A stretch of DNA of 64,000 nucleotides, taken from NCBI GenBank assembly GCA_012221805.1, contig CP015195.1:1783771-1847770 (forward strand), given 5' to 3'. The first letter of the stretch is position 1, and every line of letters begins with the position of its first letter. Shown here piece by piece: positions 1 to 8,764 of this stretch. Both the position numbers and the translations under genes were made by a program. The stretch comes from Pasteurellaceae bacterium RH1A (GTDB taxonomy: Bacteria; Pseudomonadota; Gammaproteobacteria; Enterobacterales; Pasteurellaceae). A model generated the notes under the pieces. That model was not told the origin of the DNA. It saw only the letters and a program-made list of their open reading frames with translations, and made no database searches.

Positions 1-635
1 TGCATCCAGTCGTGCAGATCAAGGGCTGGTTCGCCAAAGAGGTTGGCTGCTCCCTCATTTTCAAGGGCCAGCAAGGCCCGCTGAATAGCCCCGACACTGG
101 CCGCCGATACGTTGCCGTATTCCACCTGGAAGGTCTTGGCGTTTTCGGCGACAAATTTGAGCATGGCCCGCAGGTCTTTCAGATCAATGAGCAAAAGTCC
201 CCTGTCGTCTGCCACACGGAAAACTAGGTTGAGCAAGCCTTCTTGGGTGTCGTTGAGGTTGAGCAAACGGGCCAGCAGCATTGGACCCATTTCAGAAATG
301 GTGGTGCGAAGGGGAATGCCCGTTTGGCCAAAAACATCCCAGAAGGAAACTGGGTAGCCTGCCAAATAATCTTCTCCGCCCAACTGGAACTGTTCAATCC
401 GTTCTGCAATTTTTCCCTGATATTGGCCCGCTTGCACGATACCTGATAGGTCACCTTTCACATCCACTAAAAAAACCGGCACGCCGTTGTCACTAAAAGC
501 CTCGGCCAATTTACGCAGGGTAACGGTTTTTCCCGTCCCGGTTGCCCCGGCGATAAGGCCATGGCGGTTGGCCATTTTGGCGGTTAAGGAGATGGTTTTG
601 CCCGTCTTACTTTGGGCGATTGGATATTGGTTCAT
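1..635 (-). CDS. yjgR: DUF853 / HerA-like ATPase (YjgR family), 3' end outside window
   Basis: The first 211 codons are visible; the gene runs off the left edge. The product begins MNQYPIAQSKTGKTISLTAK and has a clear Walker A at residues 30-37 (GATGTGKT), followed by a strand resembling Walker B (VPVFLVDVKGDLSG) that is typical of DUF853 proteins such as E. coli YjgR. The family is related to HerA/FtsK-type ATPases, but its cellular role is not established. The ATG at 633-635 has GGAAGA just upstream. It is the last gene of a minus-strand series that follows lpxK and the Trm112-like gene. Family assignment is firm; function is unknown. Confidence 0.85.
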   Translation of the reverse strand, partial: MNQYPIAQSKTGKTISLTAKMANRHGLIAGATGTGKTVTLRKLAEAFSDNGVPVFLVDVKGDLSGIVQAGQYQGKIAERIEQFQLGGEDYLAGYPVSFWDVFGQTGIPLRTTISEMGPMLLARLLNLNDTQEGLLNLVFRVADDRGLLLIDLKDLRAMLKFVAENAKTFQVEYGNVSAASVGAIQRALLALENEGAANLFGEPALDLHDWM

Positions 636-648
636 GTTTCTTCCTTAT

Positions 649-810
649 TTAAAGAGGTTGGCCCGCTTCAGGCAGGAGCACGACAATACCGTTTTGAATA
701 GGGTAGGCCAGTTTGCTTTCTTGGCAAATCAAGCGGTTGTTTTCCTTGTCCCAGTCCAATTTGCCATTGGAAATGGGGCAGGCCAGGTTTTTTAGGAGGT
801 TTTCGTTCAT
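649..810 (-). CDS. ycaR: Trm112-like / YcaR small protein
   Basis: This 53-residue protein begins MNENLLKNLACPISNGKLDW. The ACP..NGKL and YPI.NGI..LLPE motifs match the YcaR/Trm112 family, small partner proteins often found after lpxK and before kdsB. In most members the start is CPxC with a further Cys in the LIC strand. Here the second Cys is Ser (CPIS), so at most a reduced metal site remains. A longer frame reaches 909, but its first 33 codons would translate the intergenic palindromic repeat, so I place the start at 808-810. Confidence 0.85.
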   Translation of the reverse strand: MNENLLKNLACPISNGKLDWDKENNRLICQESKLAYPIQNGIVVLLPEAGQPL

Positions 811-833
811 TGTTAGTTTCTCTTTGTTGTATT

Positions 834-947
834 TCCCCCTCCGCCTTCGGCACCTCCCCCGCAAGCGGGGGAGGGAAAAGCCTATAAGCGTATGTAAATT
901 TCGCTCCACCCGTTTACGGGGGGAGCTGCCGAAGGCTGAGGGGGGAC
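834..947. repeat. Palindromic intergenic repeat, family A (copy 1)
   Basis: Two GC-rich arms, CCTCCCCCGCAAGCGGGGGAGG on the left and CGGGGGGAGCTGCCGAAGG on the right, flank about 40 bp. The outer blocks CCCCCTCCGCCTTCGGCA and TGCCGAAGGCTGAGGGGGG are inverted copies of each other. Similar copies lie at 15746-15790 (right half only) and 33783-33901, with a related arm in the element at 22258-22608. It fills the gap between lpxK and the Trm112-like gene. Confidence 0.75.
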
Positions 948-950
948 AAA

Positions 951-1940
951 TTATTTATGCTTGACCAAATCCAACACCAGCCCCAATAAGAGCTCTGCCT
1001 GATTGACCTCAAACACCGCATCAACCGGCATATACCACCAATTATCTTGGGCAAAGGCACGGCATTTTACCGCATCTTTTTCGGTCATTAAAAGGGCTTC
1101 ATGATTGGGGGTGAGCGGTTGCAAACGCTCAAGCGTATAGGCCTGATGATCAGCAAAGGGGTAAAAGTGATTGCCCTCCCCCACGCTTAAATGGGTCTTA
1201 AGGCTCTTTAAAAAACGGTTGGGGTCGCCAATACCGGCCATGGCCACCCAGGGCAAGCGGTCAAAATCGGCAATTTTTTTGCATTCGCCGGTTTTGACAT
1301 TGATCAGGCGATCCCCCTGCAGCTGCATGGAAATGGCATCAGGATTTGCAACTTTTCCGTTAAAAATCACCGCTTGCACCGACTTCAAACGGCTAGGCAA
1401 CTCCCGCAGTCCGCCGGCGGGCAGTAAAAAGCCATTACCAAAGAGACGGTTGCTGTCCACCACCGCCCATTCTATATCCCGCTCAAGGGCGTAGTGCTGT
1501 AGGCCGTCATCGGTGATGATCAGATCCAGCTCAAACTGACTTAAAAGCAGTTCAATACTCTCTCGGCGGTTGGGCGAAATGGCCAGCGGCACGCCTGTGC
1601 GTTGCACAATAAGGACAGGCTCATCCCCCACCATTTGGGCCGAACTTTCCTTGGTTACTAATTGGGGGAAAGCTTTAGTTTGGCCGCCATAGCCCCGAGA
1701 AATCACCCCCACTTTAATCCCTCTAGCTTGAAGTTGCTCAACCAACCAAACCACCACAGGGGTCTTGCCATTACCTCCCACACTAATGTTCCCCACCACC
1801 AAAACTGGCACGGGCGAGCGGTAGGACTTGAGGATCTGAGCCCGATAGAGCCAACGGCGCAGGCTGCTGATTATCCAGAAGAGCAGGGAAAGGGGCGAGA
1901 GAAGCCAGGTTAAAAGGGTACGTTCTTGCCAGAGTTTCAT
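951..1940 (-). CDS. lpxK: Tetraacyldisaccharide 4'-kinase LpxK
   Basis: LpxK phosphorylates the 4' position of the tetraacyl-disaccharide 1-phosphate to make lipid IVA, an essential step of lipid A synthesis at the inner membrane. The 329-residue product has an N-terminal hydrophobic segment (about residues 8-27) and the family P-loop at about 53-60 (SVGGNGKT). The downstream DDGLQH motif is also typical. Length is normal. Its ATG overlaps the stop of the upstream fic gene as ATGA, so it is probably translated from the same message as the toxin gene. The usual neighbour msbA is not upstream, which is unusual for this gene. Confidence 0.97.
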   Translation of the reverse strand: MKLWQERTLLTWLLSPLSLLFWIISSLRRWLYRAQILKSYRSPVPVLVVGNISVGGNGKTPVVVWLVEQLQARGIKVGVISRGYGGQTKAFPQLVTKESSAQMVGDEPVLIVQRTGVPLAISPNRRESIELLLSQFELDLIITDDGLQHYALERDIEWAVVDSNRLFGNGFLLPAGGLRELPSRLKSVQAVIFNGKVANPDAISMQLQGDRLINVKTGECKKIADFDRLPWVAMAGIGDPNRFLKSLKTHLSVGEGNHFYPFADHQAYTLERLQPLTPNHEALLMTEKDAVKCRAFAQDNWWYMPVDAVFEVNQAELLLGLVLDLVKHK

Positions 1941-2599
1941 TCTAATTTTCCCTGTTTAGATAAGGAAGCTAATATTACCTCTTCAAGCGGTTTATAATTT
2001 TTATGGCTTTGAATGGCTTGATTTTCTTCACGTAAAAATTGAATATGTATAGGATTAGTAATAGAAGCAATCATTATTTTATTTACTTCCACATCTCTTG
2101 CCATATAAATCACTTCTTGTGAATGAACATTCCAATTTAATTTAAAGCCTGAAACGTAAGCCAACTGCCTAAAAAATTCCCGCAAGGTTCGACTATTTCC
2201 ATCAGGAAAAGGGTGAATATGATCTAATCTCGCATATAAATTTGTGATAACTTTAGCGAACTGTTTAAGGGATAATTTTTTATATTGAGTAGGATGAATT
2301 TCGGATAAGATCCTGTCTAATTGCAAAATATCTGCTGGCGACATATTGCTATAACACACCGAAGTTAGCCCAAAGCCTTTTAACTCCCGTTGTTTTCGCC
2401 AGAGCTTGTTACTATCTATCTGAACTTCAGGACGAAAAACACCCGCAACCTCAGGACTATCTTGAAAGATATAGGCATTAATAGCAATTAAATGCTCTCT
2501 ATCAAAATTCCCTGTAATAGGCTTTCGTTGTAACTGGGTAATTCGTAAAAAAGACTTAATATTTTTACGTTCTTCTGGGGTGTTATAGGTAATAAACAT
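1937..2599 (-). CDS. fic: Fic-domain toxin (probable AMP transferase)
   Basis: This 220-residue protein carries the Fic active-site loop at residues 129-140, [12 protein letters not shown]. It matches the consensus HPFx(D/E)GNxRxxR with His129 as the expected catalytic base, and it is flanked by the helical segments usual for the fold. Fic enzymes transfer AMP or other phosphate-containing groups from nucleotides to hydroxyl side chains of target proteins. The canonical Gly after GN is Ser here (GNSR). The 61-residue antitoxin-like gene lies 1 nt upstream, giving the antitoxin-toxin order of class I Fic modules. The gene ends by overlapping the lpxK start. The target cannot be predicted. Confidence 0.9.
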   Translation of the reverse strand: MFITYNTPEERKNIKSFLRITQLQRKPITGNFDREHLIAINAYIFQDSPEVAGVFRPEVQIDSNKLWRKQRELKGFGLTSVCYSNMSPADILQLDRILSEIHPTQYKKLSLKQFAKVITNLYARLDHIHPFPDGNSRTLREFFRQLAYVSGFKLNWNVHSQEVIYMARDVEVNKIMIASITNPIHIQFLREENQAIQSHKNYKPLEEVILASLSKQGKLE

Positions 2600-2600
2600 C

Positions 2601-2786
2601 TTAGTTTAAATGTTCAACTGTTTTTAAAAACAAATCAGAAAACTGCTCTTCAGTTAATTGACCAGAAATATACTCTTCGGTTAAATCAAGCAATTCATCA
2701 GATAAATAAATTCCTTCTAATTCAACACTGCCCTTGGCATACTCAACAGCTTCTCTACGTTGATTTTGTTCTTGTAATGAGATCAT
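2601..2786 (-). CDS. VbhA/YhfG-type Fic antitoxin
   Basis: This 61-residue, mostly helical acidic protein contains SVELEG at residues 20-25. That fits the Fic inhibition motif (S/T)xxxE(G/N), in which the Glu blocks ATP binding in the partner Fic protein. Its position directly before a fic gene supports the role. The class is recognisable from motif and context, though overall sequence conservation is low. A strong hairpin ending clpX transcription lies just upstream, so the pair probably has its own promoter, possibly within the end of clpX. Confidence 0.85.
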   Translation of the reverse strand: MISLQEQNQRREAVEYAKGSVELEGIYLSDELLDLTEEYISGQLTEEQFSDLFLKTVEHLN

Positions 2787-2805
2787 TTGCTTCCTTATAG
2801 ATTAA

Positions 2806-2833
2806 AAATAAGGTGAGTTTCCCCACCTTATTT
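2806..2833 (-). terminator. Rho-independent terminator after clpX
   Basis: On the minus strand, AAATAAGGTG and CACCTTATTT pair around a short GGGAAACT loop, followed by TTTAATC. It begins about 4 nt after the clpX stop and separates clpPX from the Fic module. Confidence 0.8.
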
Positions 2834-2836
2834 AGA

Positions 2837-4099
2837 TTAAATTACCTCAGGTGCAATCCCCTGCTCCGCACATTCCTTATTGACCACCACTTTTTTCGCA
2901 TCAGTAAGCGATGGCAGGTTATACATGGTATCCAACAAGAGATTTTCCACAATCGACCGTAAGCCACGGGCCCCGGTTTTGCGGGAAATGGCCTTTTGAG
3001 CGATGGCGACTAGGGCATCTTGGGTGAATTCCAGCTCGACATTTTCCATTTTAAACAGGGCTTGATACTGCTTGATAATAGCATTTTTCGGCTCAGTTAA
3101 AATGGCAATCAGGGCGGTTTCGTCCAGCTCTTCCAGCGGTGTGACCACAGGCAGACGGCCGATTAGCTCTGGAATAAGGCCGAATTTAACCAAATCTTCT
3201 GGCTCTACCTGTTTGAAGAGTTCAGTTAAAGCTTCCCGATCCTTGTCTTTTTTCAGATCGGCCTTAAAGCCAATCCCGCCCTTTTGGTTGGTGCGTTGCT
3301 CGACAATCTTATCTAAGCCTGCAAAGGCCCCGCCACAGATAAAGAGGATCTTGGAGGTATCGACAGGAATAGTCTCCTGTTTTGGGTGCTTGCGGCCGCC
3401 CTGCGGGTTGATGTTGGCCACGGTGCCTTCCACCAGCTTGAGCAAGGCCTGTTGCACGCCCTCGCCCGATACATCACGGGTCAGGGATGGGTTTTCAGAC
3501 TTACGGGTGATCTTGTCGATCTCATCAATAAAGATAATGCCCCGCTCGGCCTGTTCGGCATCGTAATCGCACTTCATCAGGAGCTTTTGAATCACATTTT
3601 CCACGTCCTCGCCCACATAGCCCGCTTGGGTCAGTGTGGTTGCATCCGCCACGGCAAAAGGCACGTTAAGGCGGCGGGCCAGGGTTTCAGCCAGCAAGGT
3701 TTTCCCGCTGCCAGTTGGGCCGATAAGCAGAATATTACTCTTGCCCAGCTCCACGCCATCGGTTTCCTTATGGCCAGATAGAGCATTACGCAGGCGTTTG
3801 TAGTGGTTGTAAACCGCCACAGAAAGCACTTTTTTAGCGTGTTCCTGGCCAATCACATATTCATCTAAGTGAGCGTGAATTTGGTGTGGGGTTGGCACGT
3901 TTGCAAAAAATGCGTCTTTTTGCTCCGCTTGATAGGCCTCGTCAATGAGTGGTTCATCATCGCCATTTAAGAGGGCATAGGATTCTTCAATACACTCGTT
4001 ACAGATATGCCCCTCTGTGCCTTCCACCAAGGCATCGACTTCAGCACGGCGTTTGCCACAAAAACTGCAATGTGGCTCTTGTTCAAATTTCTTAGTCAT
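2837..4099 (-). CDS. clpX: ATP-dependent Clp protease ATP-binding subunit ClpX
   Basis: ClpX is the AAA+ unfoldase that feeds tagged proteins into ClpP. The 420-residue product has the N-terminal zinc-binding domain (Cys11, Cys14, Cys33, Cys36), Walker A at 127-134 (GPTGSGKT), a Walker B with [10 protein letters not shown], and the IGF-type loop (GGIGFKAD) that docks on ClpP. The C-terminal small domain is complete. Its ATG shares one base with the clpP stop (TAATG), so the two are translationally coupled. Confidence 0.98.
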   Translation of the reverse strand: MTKKFEQEPHCSFCGKRRAEVDALVEGTEGHICNECIEESYALLNGDDEPLIDEAYQAEQKDAFFANVPTPHQIHAHLDEYVIGQEHAKKVLSVAVYNHYKRLRNALSGHKETDGVELGKSNILLIGPTGSGKTLLAETLARRLNVPFAVADATTLTQAGYVGEDVENVIQKLLMKCDYDAEQAERGIIFIDEIDKITRKSENPSLTRDVSGEGVQQALLKLVEGTVANINPQGGRKHPKQETIPVDTSKILFICGGAFAGLDKIVEQRTNQKGGIGFKADLKKDKDREALTELFKQVEPEDLVKFGLIPELIGRLPVVTPLEELDETALIAILTEPKNAIIKQYQALFKMENVELEFTQDALVAIAQKAISRKTGARGLRSIVENLLLDTMYNLPSLTDAKKVVVNKECAEQGIAPEVI

Positions 4100-4689
4100 T
4101 ATTTATCGCCTCGTTTCATCACCACTTCGTCCACCAAACCATAGGCCTGGGCTTCAAGGGCTGACATAAAATTATCACGGTCGGTATCACGCTCAATCAC
4201 CTCAAGCGGCTGACCGGTATGCTCTGCCATCCGTTCATTGAGGGTATGACGGATTTTTTCGATTTCACGGGCATGAATGAGAATGTCCGAAGTCTGCCCA
4301 CGGAAACCACCCAACGGTTGGTGGATCATGACACGGGCGTGTGGCAGGGCAAAGCGTTTACCCTTGGCCCCAGCCGAGAGCAAGAAAGCCCCCATGGAAC
4401 AGGCCTGGCCAATGCAAACCGTGCTCACATCAGGCTTGATAAAGTTCATGGTGTCGAAAATGGCCATACCCGCCGTAACCGAACCGCCTGGCGAGTTGAT
4501 GTAAATGCTGATGTCTTTTTCCGCATCTTCTGACTCTAAGAAGAGAAGTTGTGCCACGATCAAGTTGGCCATATTGTCTTCCACTTCACCGCTCAAGAAA
4601 ATAATGCGTTCTTTCAGCAGGCGGGAGTAAATATCAAAGGCACGCTCACCCTTGGAGGTGGACTCAATCACGGTAGGGATAATGCTCAT
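4099..4689 (-). CDS. clpP: ATP-dependent Clp protease proteolytic subunit ClpP
   Basis: This is the serine peptidase that forms the ClpP tetradecamer. The 196-residue product has catalytic Ser98 in GQACSMG and His123 in RVMIHQP, with the Asp in the ERDTDRDN segment. Length and N-terminus are normal for the family. It is the first gene of a clpP-clpX operon. The gene upstream is the WYL regulator, not the trigger factor gene tig that usually precedes clpP in gamma-proteobacteria, so the accessory island may begin here. Confidence 0.98.
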   Translation of the reverse strand: MSIIPTVIESTSKGERAFDIYSRLLKERIIFLSGEVEDNMANLIVAQLLFLESEDAEKDISIYINSPGGSVTAGMAIFDTMNFIKPDVSTVCIGQACSMGAFLLSAGAKGKRFALPHARVMIHQPLGGFRGQTSDILIHAREIEKIRHTLNERMAEHTGQPLEVIERDTDRDNFMSALEAQAYGLVDEVVMKRGDK

Positions 4690-4762
4690 AAAAGTTCCTA
4701 TATATTCGATTTAGAAAAGTGGCTGATTTTAGCAAAAAATTGGGATTAAATCTAATGGCCAG

Positions 4763-5740
4763 TTATTCATCCAAGTATTCCATCTCCAGATCCCAGACTT
4801 CATCCCCAAAGCCCCTTAACCAACGTTCTAAAATATCGGTTTTAATCACGCTGGCCTGAAAGCGGTAGTGGTTTTCGTCCTCTTCCAAAATAACCTGATC
4901 AGGCGAAAGCGGAGTTTCAGTGAGGTGATAACCGCTATTCCAACTGATAGAAAAGGTCAAACGAATAGGCCGGCACTCCCCGTAGCCAAAACGGTTTTCT
5001 TTTTCAATAAAAGATTTGAGCTTAAAGTCTGTCGGATAATCAAAATAAAAGGTCGAAGCCTCGGCCGCCAAAAAGCGGTGCAGGGCTAAAAAGAAAGGTT
5101 CGCCAATCACTCGACCATCTTTAATGCGTTTCACCACCAAGTAATGGCTCACATTTTGTTGCACAAGGGCCAAAGGCATAACCTGATAGCGGGAGGGCTG
5201 GTCGTTCCACTGGGCTTGATAGACCGCATTGAGCAGGCGGTTTTCATAAAGTGCGGTAGTCACTTCCTTAAAAATAGTCTCATCAATTTGAGGTGGTTCA
5301 AGGGGTTGCGTTGCTGGTGCAACCGCTACTTTCTTGGTCAGCCATTGGTGTTCCAGCCTATCTCTTGCAGCAAATTTCATTTGGTAATGGGCATGCTCAA
5401 AAAAAGGCCTCATCGTTTCCATAATATTAGGCGGCAATAAATTTTTTAGCTGTGCCTCCGCCAACATCAAGGCCACCGACTGTTGCGGTGTCATATTCAA
5501 GAGCTTCAATCCCGAGGCATATTCTTTCCAGCGATATTGATGGGGCTTGCTGTCGGTACGGCGTTCAATATCATCAAAGTGATCTGCTAATTTTTCTAAG
5601 GTGCGTTCCAAGGTTCGCTTACTTTTGGCAATTCCCTCATACTCCATCTGTTCTTGTAATTCAGGAATGGAAATATATTTTTTGGTGAGAAGATTAAGCA
5701 CTTTAATTTGATAGATAAGAGGATCAATGCTGTCTGACAT
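4763..5740 (-). CDS. WYL-domain transcriptional regulator
   Basis: This 325-residue protein has an N-terminal winged helix-turn-helix region (residues about 5-75, with a SKRTLERTLEKL recognition helix). A WYL-type middle segment follows (LLNAVYQAQWNDQPSRYQVMPLALVQQNVSHYLVVKR) and then a C-terminal WCX-like segment ending in RWLRGFGDEVWDLE. WYL proteins bind a ligand, often a nucleotide or nucleic acid, and control defence or stress genes. I chose ATG 5738-5740, preceded by AAGGAAAAATC, over an upstream TTG. It diverges from the PP2C gene across a shared operator. A TATAAT on its own strand abuts the operator, which suggests autoregulation. It is the likely master regulator of the 5-14 kb island. 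Confidence 0.88.
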   Translation of the reverse strand: MSDSIDPLIYQIKVLNLLTKKYISIPELQEQMEYEGIAKSKRTLERTLEKLADHFDDIERRTDSKPHQYRWKEYASGLKLLNMTPQQSVALMLAEAQLKNLLPPNIMETMRPFFEHAHYQMKFAARDRLEHQWLTKKVAVAPATQPLEPPQIDETIFKEVTTALYENRLLNAVYQAQWNDQPSRYQVMPLALVQQNVSHYLVVKRIKDGRVIGEPFFLALHRFLAAEASTFYFDYPTDFKLKSFIEKENRFGYGECRPIRLTFSISWNSGYHLTETPLSPDQVILEEDENHYRFQASVIKTDILERWLRGFGDEVWDLEMEYLDE

Positions 5741-5798
5741 GATTTTTCCTTGCAAAAAATAATAAAAATAAAACCGCTTGTAAGTTTATTACATTATA

Positions 5799-5829
5799 CG
5801 ACACAATCTGTCGCATTATGGCTTAGAAT
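5799..5829 (+). promoter_or_regulatory. Candidate WYL operator 1 with -10 box
   Basis: CGACACAATCTGTCGCATTA (5799-5818) contains a perfect inverted repeat, CGACA-N5-TGTCG. A -10-like TAGAAT starts 6 nt after it (5824-5829), 30 nt before the PP2C start. On the other strand a TATAAT (5793-5798 reversed) abuts the site and could serve the WYL gene. Near-identical sites with the same -10 spacing lie at 7862 and 13114. Confidence 0.65.
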
Positions 5830-5858
5830 AAGAAAAAATAAGCTTAGAGGAAAGATAT

Positions 5859-6593
5859 ATGTGGAAGATTTCTTTTTGCCAACAAATCGGCACAGGCAAA
5901 AAACACAATCAAGATGCTCTCTTTAACGGCGAGCAGGTTTTTCAGTATAAACTGAAAAATACTGTCACTTGCCAATTCGAGAGAGAAAAACTTTTGCTAG
6001 GCGTGGCAGACGGTGTTTCGCATAGCCCTCAAGCCCAAAAGGCCAGCCGCTACTGGATGGAACAGCTAGCAAACTGCCCAAAACTTAACCCTACTTGGCT
6101 TCGCAACCAACACCAGCACTTTTGCCAAGCCTTTGCCTCAAGCCTTTTCGGCACAGCAACTACCTTTGTTGGGGCGGAAATTTTCCCCAATGGCATTTGC
6201 CACATCCTCAATGTAGGCGACAGTCGAGCCTATCATATTTCCACCTCTGGTGAGTGGAAACAGGTTAGCCAGGATCACACGGTTCTAAATGATCTGCAAG
6301 CGGGTCAAAATCCTGAAAAATTTGCAAACCTCTACGCTGCCCTTTCTGACTGCCTCATTGCCGATTGGCAGGAAGATCAATTCCGCATTCATTCGGCTCA
6401 AATTCAATTAGAACAAGGCGACTGCCTCCTGCTCTGTTCTGACGGCCTAACCAATGGGCTTTCTGAAGAAATACGGCAAGCCATTTGGCATAAATATACA
6501 GATATTGGCCAACGCCTCACCGCTTTTCGCAAAGCCATTAGCCAACAAAGGCAGCATGATGATGTCAGTATTGTGGCGGTGGAGTTTGGGTAG
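5859..6593 (+). CDS. PP2C-family Ser/Thr protein phosphatase
   Basis: This 244-residue protein has the PP2C (PPM) signature blocks in order. They are an early HNQDALF (Asp for metal binding), VADGVSHS near residue 50, NVGDSRAYHI in the middle, CSDGLTNGLSEE, and HDDVSIVAVEF at the end. These supply the Asp residues of the dinuclear metal centre. PP2C enzymes remove phosphate from Ser/Thr of proteins in the cytoplasm. No matching protein kinase gene is in the window. The start at 5859 has AGAGGAAAG upstream. It is first in a rightward series behind candidate operator 1. Confidence 0.88.
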   Translation: MWKISFCQQIGTGKKHNQDALFNGEQVFQYKLKNTVTCQFEREKLLLGVADGVSHSPQAQKASRYWMEQLANCPKLNPTWLRNQHQHFCQAFASSLFGTATTFVGAEIFPNGICHILNVGDSRAYHISTSGEWKQVSQDHTVLNDLQAGQNPEKFANLYAALSDCLIADWQEDQFRIHSAQIQLEQGDCLLLCSDGLTNGLSEEIRQAIWHKYTDIGQRLTAFRKAISQQRQHDDVSIVAVEFG

Positions 6594-6673
6594 GATCAAA
6601 TATTTGTTTAAAAAATGTGTATTTTGAGCAAAAATACAGGTAGTCTTTCATTAATTTTAACTAAGGAGTTCCT

Positions 6674-7869
6674 ATGGAAAATACCTCTCAGATTTTACAA
6701 AACCTCTCTCAAAAAAATCAGCTATGGCAAAAGGAAGAGGAGCTAATCGAAGCTTATCAAGCTAACTATTTTAATATTTTTCACTTTATCCCAACCAATG
6801 AAGTTGGTTTATCCTATATTCTCAAGTTCTTATTGAACCCTAAAGAAAGTCACGGACAAAAAATTTATTTCTTGATAGCCTTTTAAAGCATTTTAACTTA
6901 CAGCATTTTTTAAACTACGATAGGGTCTATATTAAAACCGATCAAACCCTAGCCTCAACAGGTAAACACGATATTTTTATTGAAGGATTTTTGAATAATA
7001 AGTCTGTATGGGCATTTTCCATTGAAAATAAACTCAGAGGAGCAAGAGATCAGGATAGGCAAGTTATCAGCTATTTGGAAGATTTAAGAAAAGTCAATCA
7101 AGAAAATCATCATTTGGTTTATTTAACCATTAACGGTAAAAAACCAACTTCTATTGAAGAAGATGATTACCAAAAGGCAGAAAAAGAGATCTCTTTAATG
7201 TCTGCTCAAGAACTTTGTCAATGGCTAGCATCAGTCGAAGTCAAAGCTCCTAAAATACAATTTTTTGTCCAACAATTCCAAACCTTTATCCAAACGGAGA
7301 TTTTATCTATGAACCTAGCTTCTCAACAAGTTAACCCACTAACAGAAGAAATTGCAAAAGATTCAGCTTATGTAAAAACAGCCTTAGATATTATGAATCT
7401 TCAAGATGAACTTTATCAAAAATTGCTTGATAAATTATTTGAGGATTTAGAGGACAAATTCCGTAGCCTAGAAAATCATGAAAATTGGAAGGTAACAAAA
7501 GAAACAGATAAAAAACCTAATGCTCAGTACTATCAACCAATTCGATTTACATCCCCATGTAAAAATTTTTATTTGGCAGTTGAATTTAATAATCCTAACT
7601 TTAGAGGTTGTTTCTTTACCCTTTCTTTAGTAAATACTGAAAATGAGTTTATTAAAGAAAAACTTACTACTTTTTTAGAGAAAAAATATGGAAAAGATAG
7701 AAACCAAGCTGATAAACATTGGCTATATTGGAAATACTTTGATGGCGATGTAAGAGATTGGACTAATGAAACCTGGGCAAGGATTCCAACAGGTCAATTA
7801 GCCGACGAGATTTGGCAGGAGCTTGAAACTTTGACTACAGCGTTAGTCAATCTCAACCCTACGCCATAA
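6674..7869 (+). pseudogene. PD-(D/E)XK nuclease superfamily protein, frameshifted
   Basis: Two frames encode one protein. The first runs 6674-6886 (start MENTSQILQN, good AAGGAG site) and stops shortly after an A6 tract at 6858-6863. The continuation is open in the -1 frame and reads NLFLDSLLKHFNLQHF, then KHDIFIEGF and FSIENKLR, to the stop at 7869. HDIF...SIENK is the Asp / Glu-x-Lys core of the PD-(D/E)XK_4 type. One additional A restores a protein of about 398 residues. The second half could initiate only at a TTG (6991), which would lose the catalytic Asp. The gene is markedly AT-rich compared with its neighbours, suggesting transfer. Whether this is a true mutation, phase variation, slippage or a sequence error is open. 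Confidence 0.75.
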
Positions 7870-7892
7870 TCTGTCGCATTAATCCCTATACT
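7862..7892 (+). promoter_or_regulatory. Candidate WYL operator 2 with -10 box
   Basis: CGCCATAATCTGTCGCATTA (7862-7881) differs from operator 1 at three positions. TATACT (7887-7892) lies exactly 6 nt after it, as at operator 1, and the sirtuin start is 30 nt further on. The left half overlaps the last codons and stop of the nuclease gene. Confidence 0.6.
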
Positions 7893-7922
7893 TAGCCAAA
7901 GAACTAAATATAGGGAGAAAAT

Positions 7923-8756
7923 ATGAAAAACGATCTAAACTATGCCGTCCAGCTTATTCAAAAGGCTGACGGCATTTTGATTACCGCTGGAGCAGGCATG
8001 AGTGTGGACAGTGGCCTGCTGGATTTCCGCTCCGTGGGTGGATTTTGGAATGCCTATCCACCTTTTGAAGCTCTAGGCCTGCAATTTAATGCCGCTGCCA
8101 ACCCAACTTTTTACCTAAATCACCCCGAACAAGCCTACTGGTTCTACGCCCACCGCCTCAATACCTACCGCCAAACCCCACCCCACGAGGGCTATCAGAT
8201 CCTCAAAGGTTGGGCAAACAAGAAAAAACACGGTTATTTCGTTTTTACCAGCAATGTCGATGGGCATTTTCAAAAGGCCGGCTTTGCTGATGAGCGGGTT
8301 TATGAAGTCCACGGCACTCTGCACCGTCTGCAATGTATGGAAAATTGTTCTGATCTAAGCTGGCCTGCTCATGCCTTTCAGCCCACTGTGGACGAGGAAA
8401 AATACCTGATGACCAGCCCCAAGCCCCGCTGCCCCTTCTGCGGTGGTCTGGCTCGGCAAAATGTCCTTATGTTTGATGATTGGTTCTTCTGCCCAAGCTT
8501 TTTTGAACCCAAGGAGGCAGCCCTCCATCAATGGTTAAAGCAGGTAGAAAATCTGGTCGTTATTGAAATTGGTGCAGGCAAGGCCGTCCCAACCGTCCGA
8601 TATTTTTCCGAACGCACCGCCAAGGCCAAAAAAGCAGGCTTTATTCGTATCAACCCACTAGATGCTGGTGTACCTAAAATGCACTTTTTAAGTTTGGAAA
8701 TGAAGGGCTTGGAAGCCTTGAAGAAACTGGATGAATTATTGCTTGAAAGGGAGTAA
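7923..8756 (+). CDS. SIR2-family NAD-dependent protein (zinc-type, GAGMSVDSG class)
   Basis: This 277-residue sirtuin homologue has the NAD-binding block ITAGAGMSVDSGLLDFR (GAG at 23-25), TSNVDGHFQKAGF at 109-121, and the expected catalytic His130 in VHG. A four-Cys zinc site is formed by Cys138, Cys142, Cys170 and Cys173. It belongs to the bacterial group with GAGM..DSGL in place of the CobB GAGISAESG. Members are annotated as deacetylases, but activity (deacylation, ADP-ribosylation or NAD hydrolysis) cannot be told from sequence. It has a good GGGAG site and lies behind candidate operator 2. Base composition is closer to the core genes than the flanking nuclease and DUF262 genes. Confidence 0.85.
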   Translation: MKNDLNYAVQLIQKADGILITAGAGMSVDSGLLDFRSVGGFWNAYPPFEALGLQFNAAANPTFYLNHPEQAYWFYAHRLNTYRQTPPHEGYQILKGWANKKKHGYFVFTSNVDGHFQKAGFADERVYEVHGTLHRLQCMENCSDLSWPAHAFQPTVDEEKYLMTSPKPRCPFCGGLARQNVLMFDDWFFCPSFFEPKEAALHQWLKQVENLVVIEIGAGKAVPTVRYFSERTAKAKKAGFIRINPLDAGVPKMHFLSLEMKGLEALKKLDELLLERE

Positions 8757-8764
8757 TATAGTCA

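Noticed and set aside
3072..3781. Long plus-strand frames opposite clpX
   Set aside because: clpX is a complete, conserved gene on the minus strand; the frames have no family features and arise from GC-rich codons.
6858..6863. Proven programmed frameshift in the nuclease gene
   Set aside because: There is an A-rich slip site but no clear downstream stimulator, and panF and yciA show similar one-base gaps, so mutation or error is as likely.
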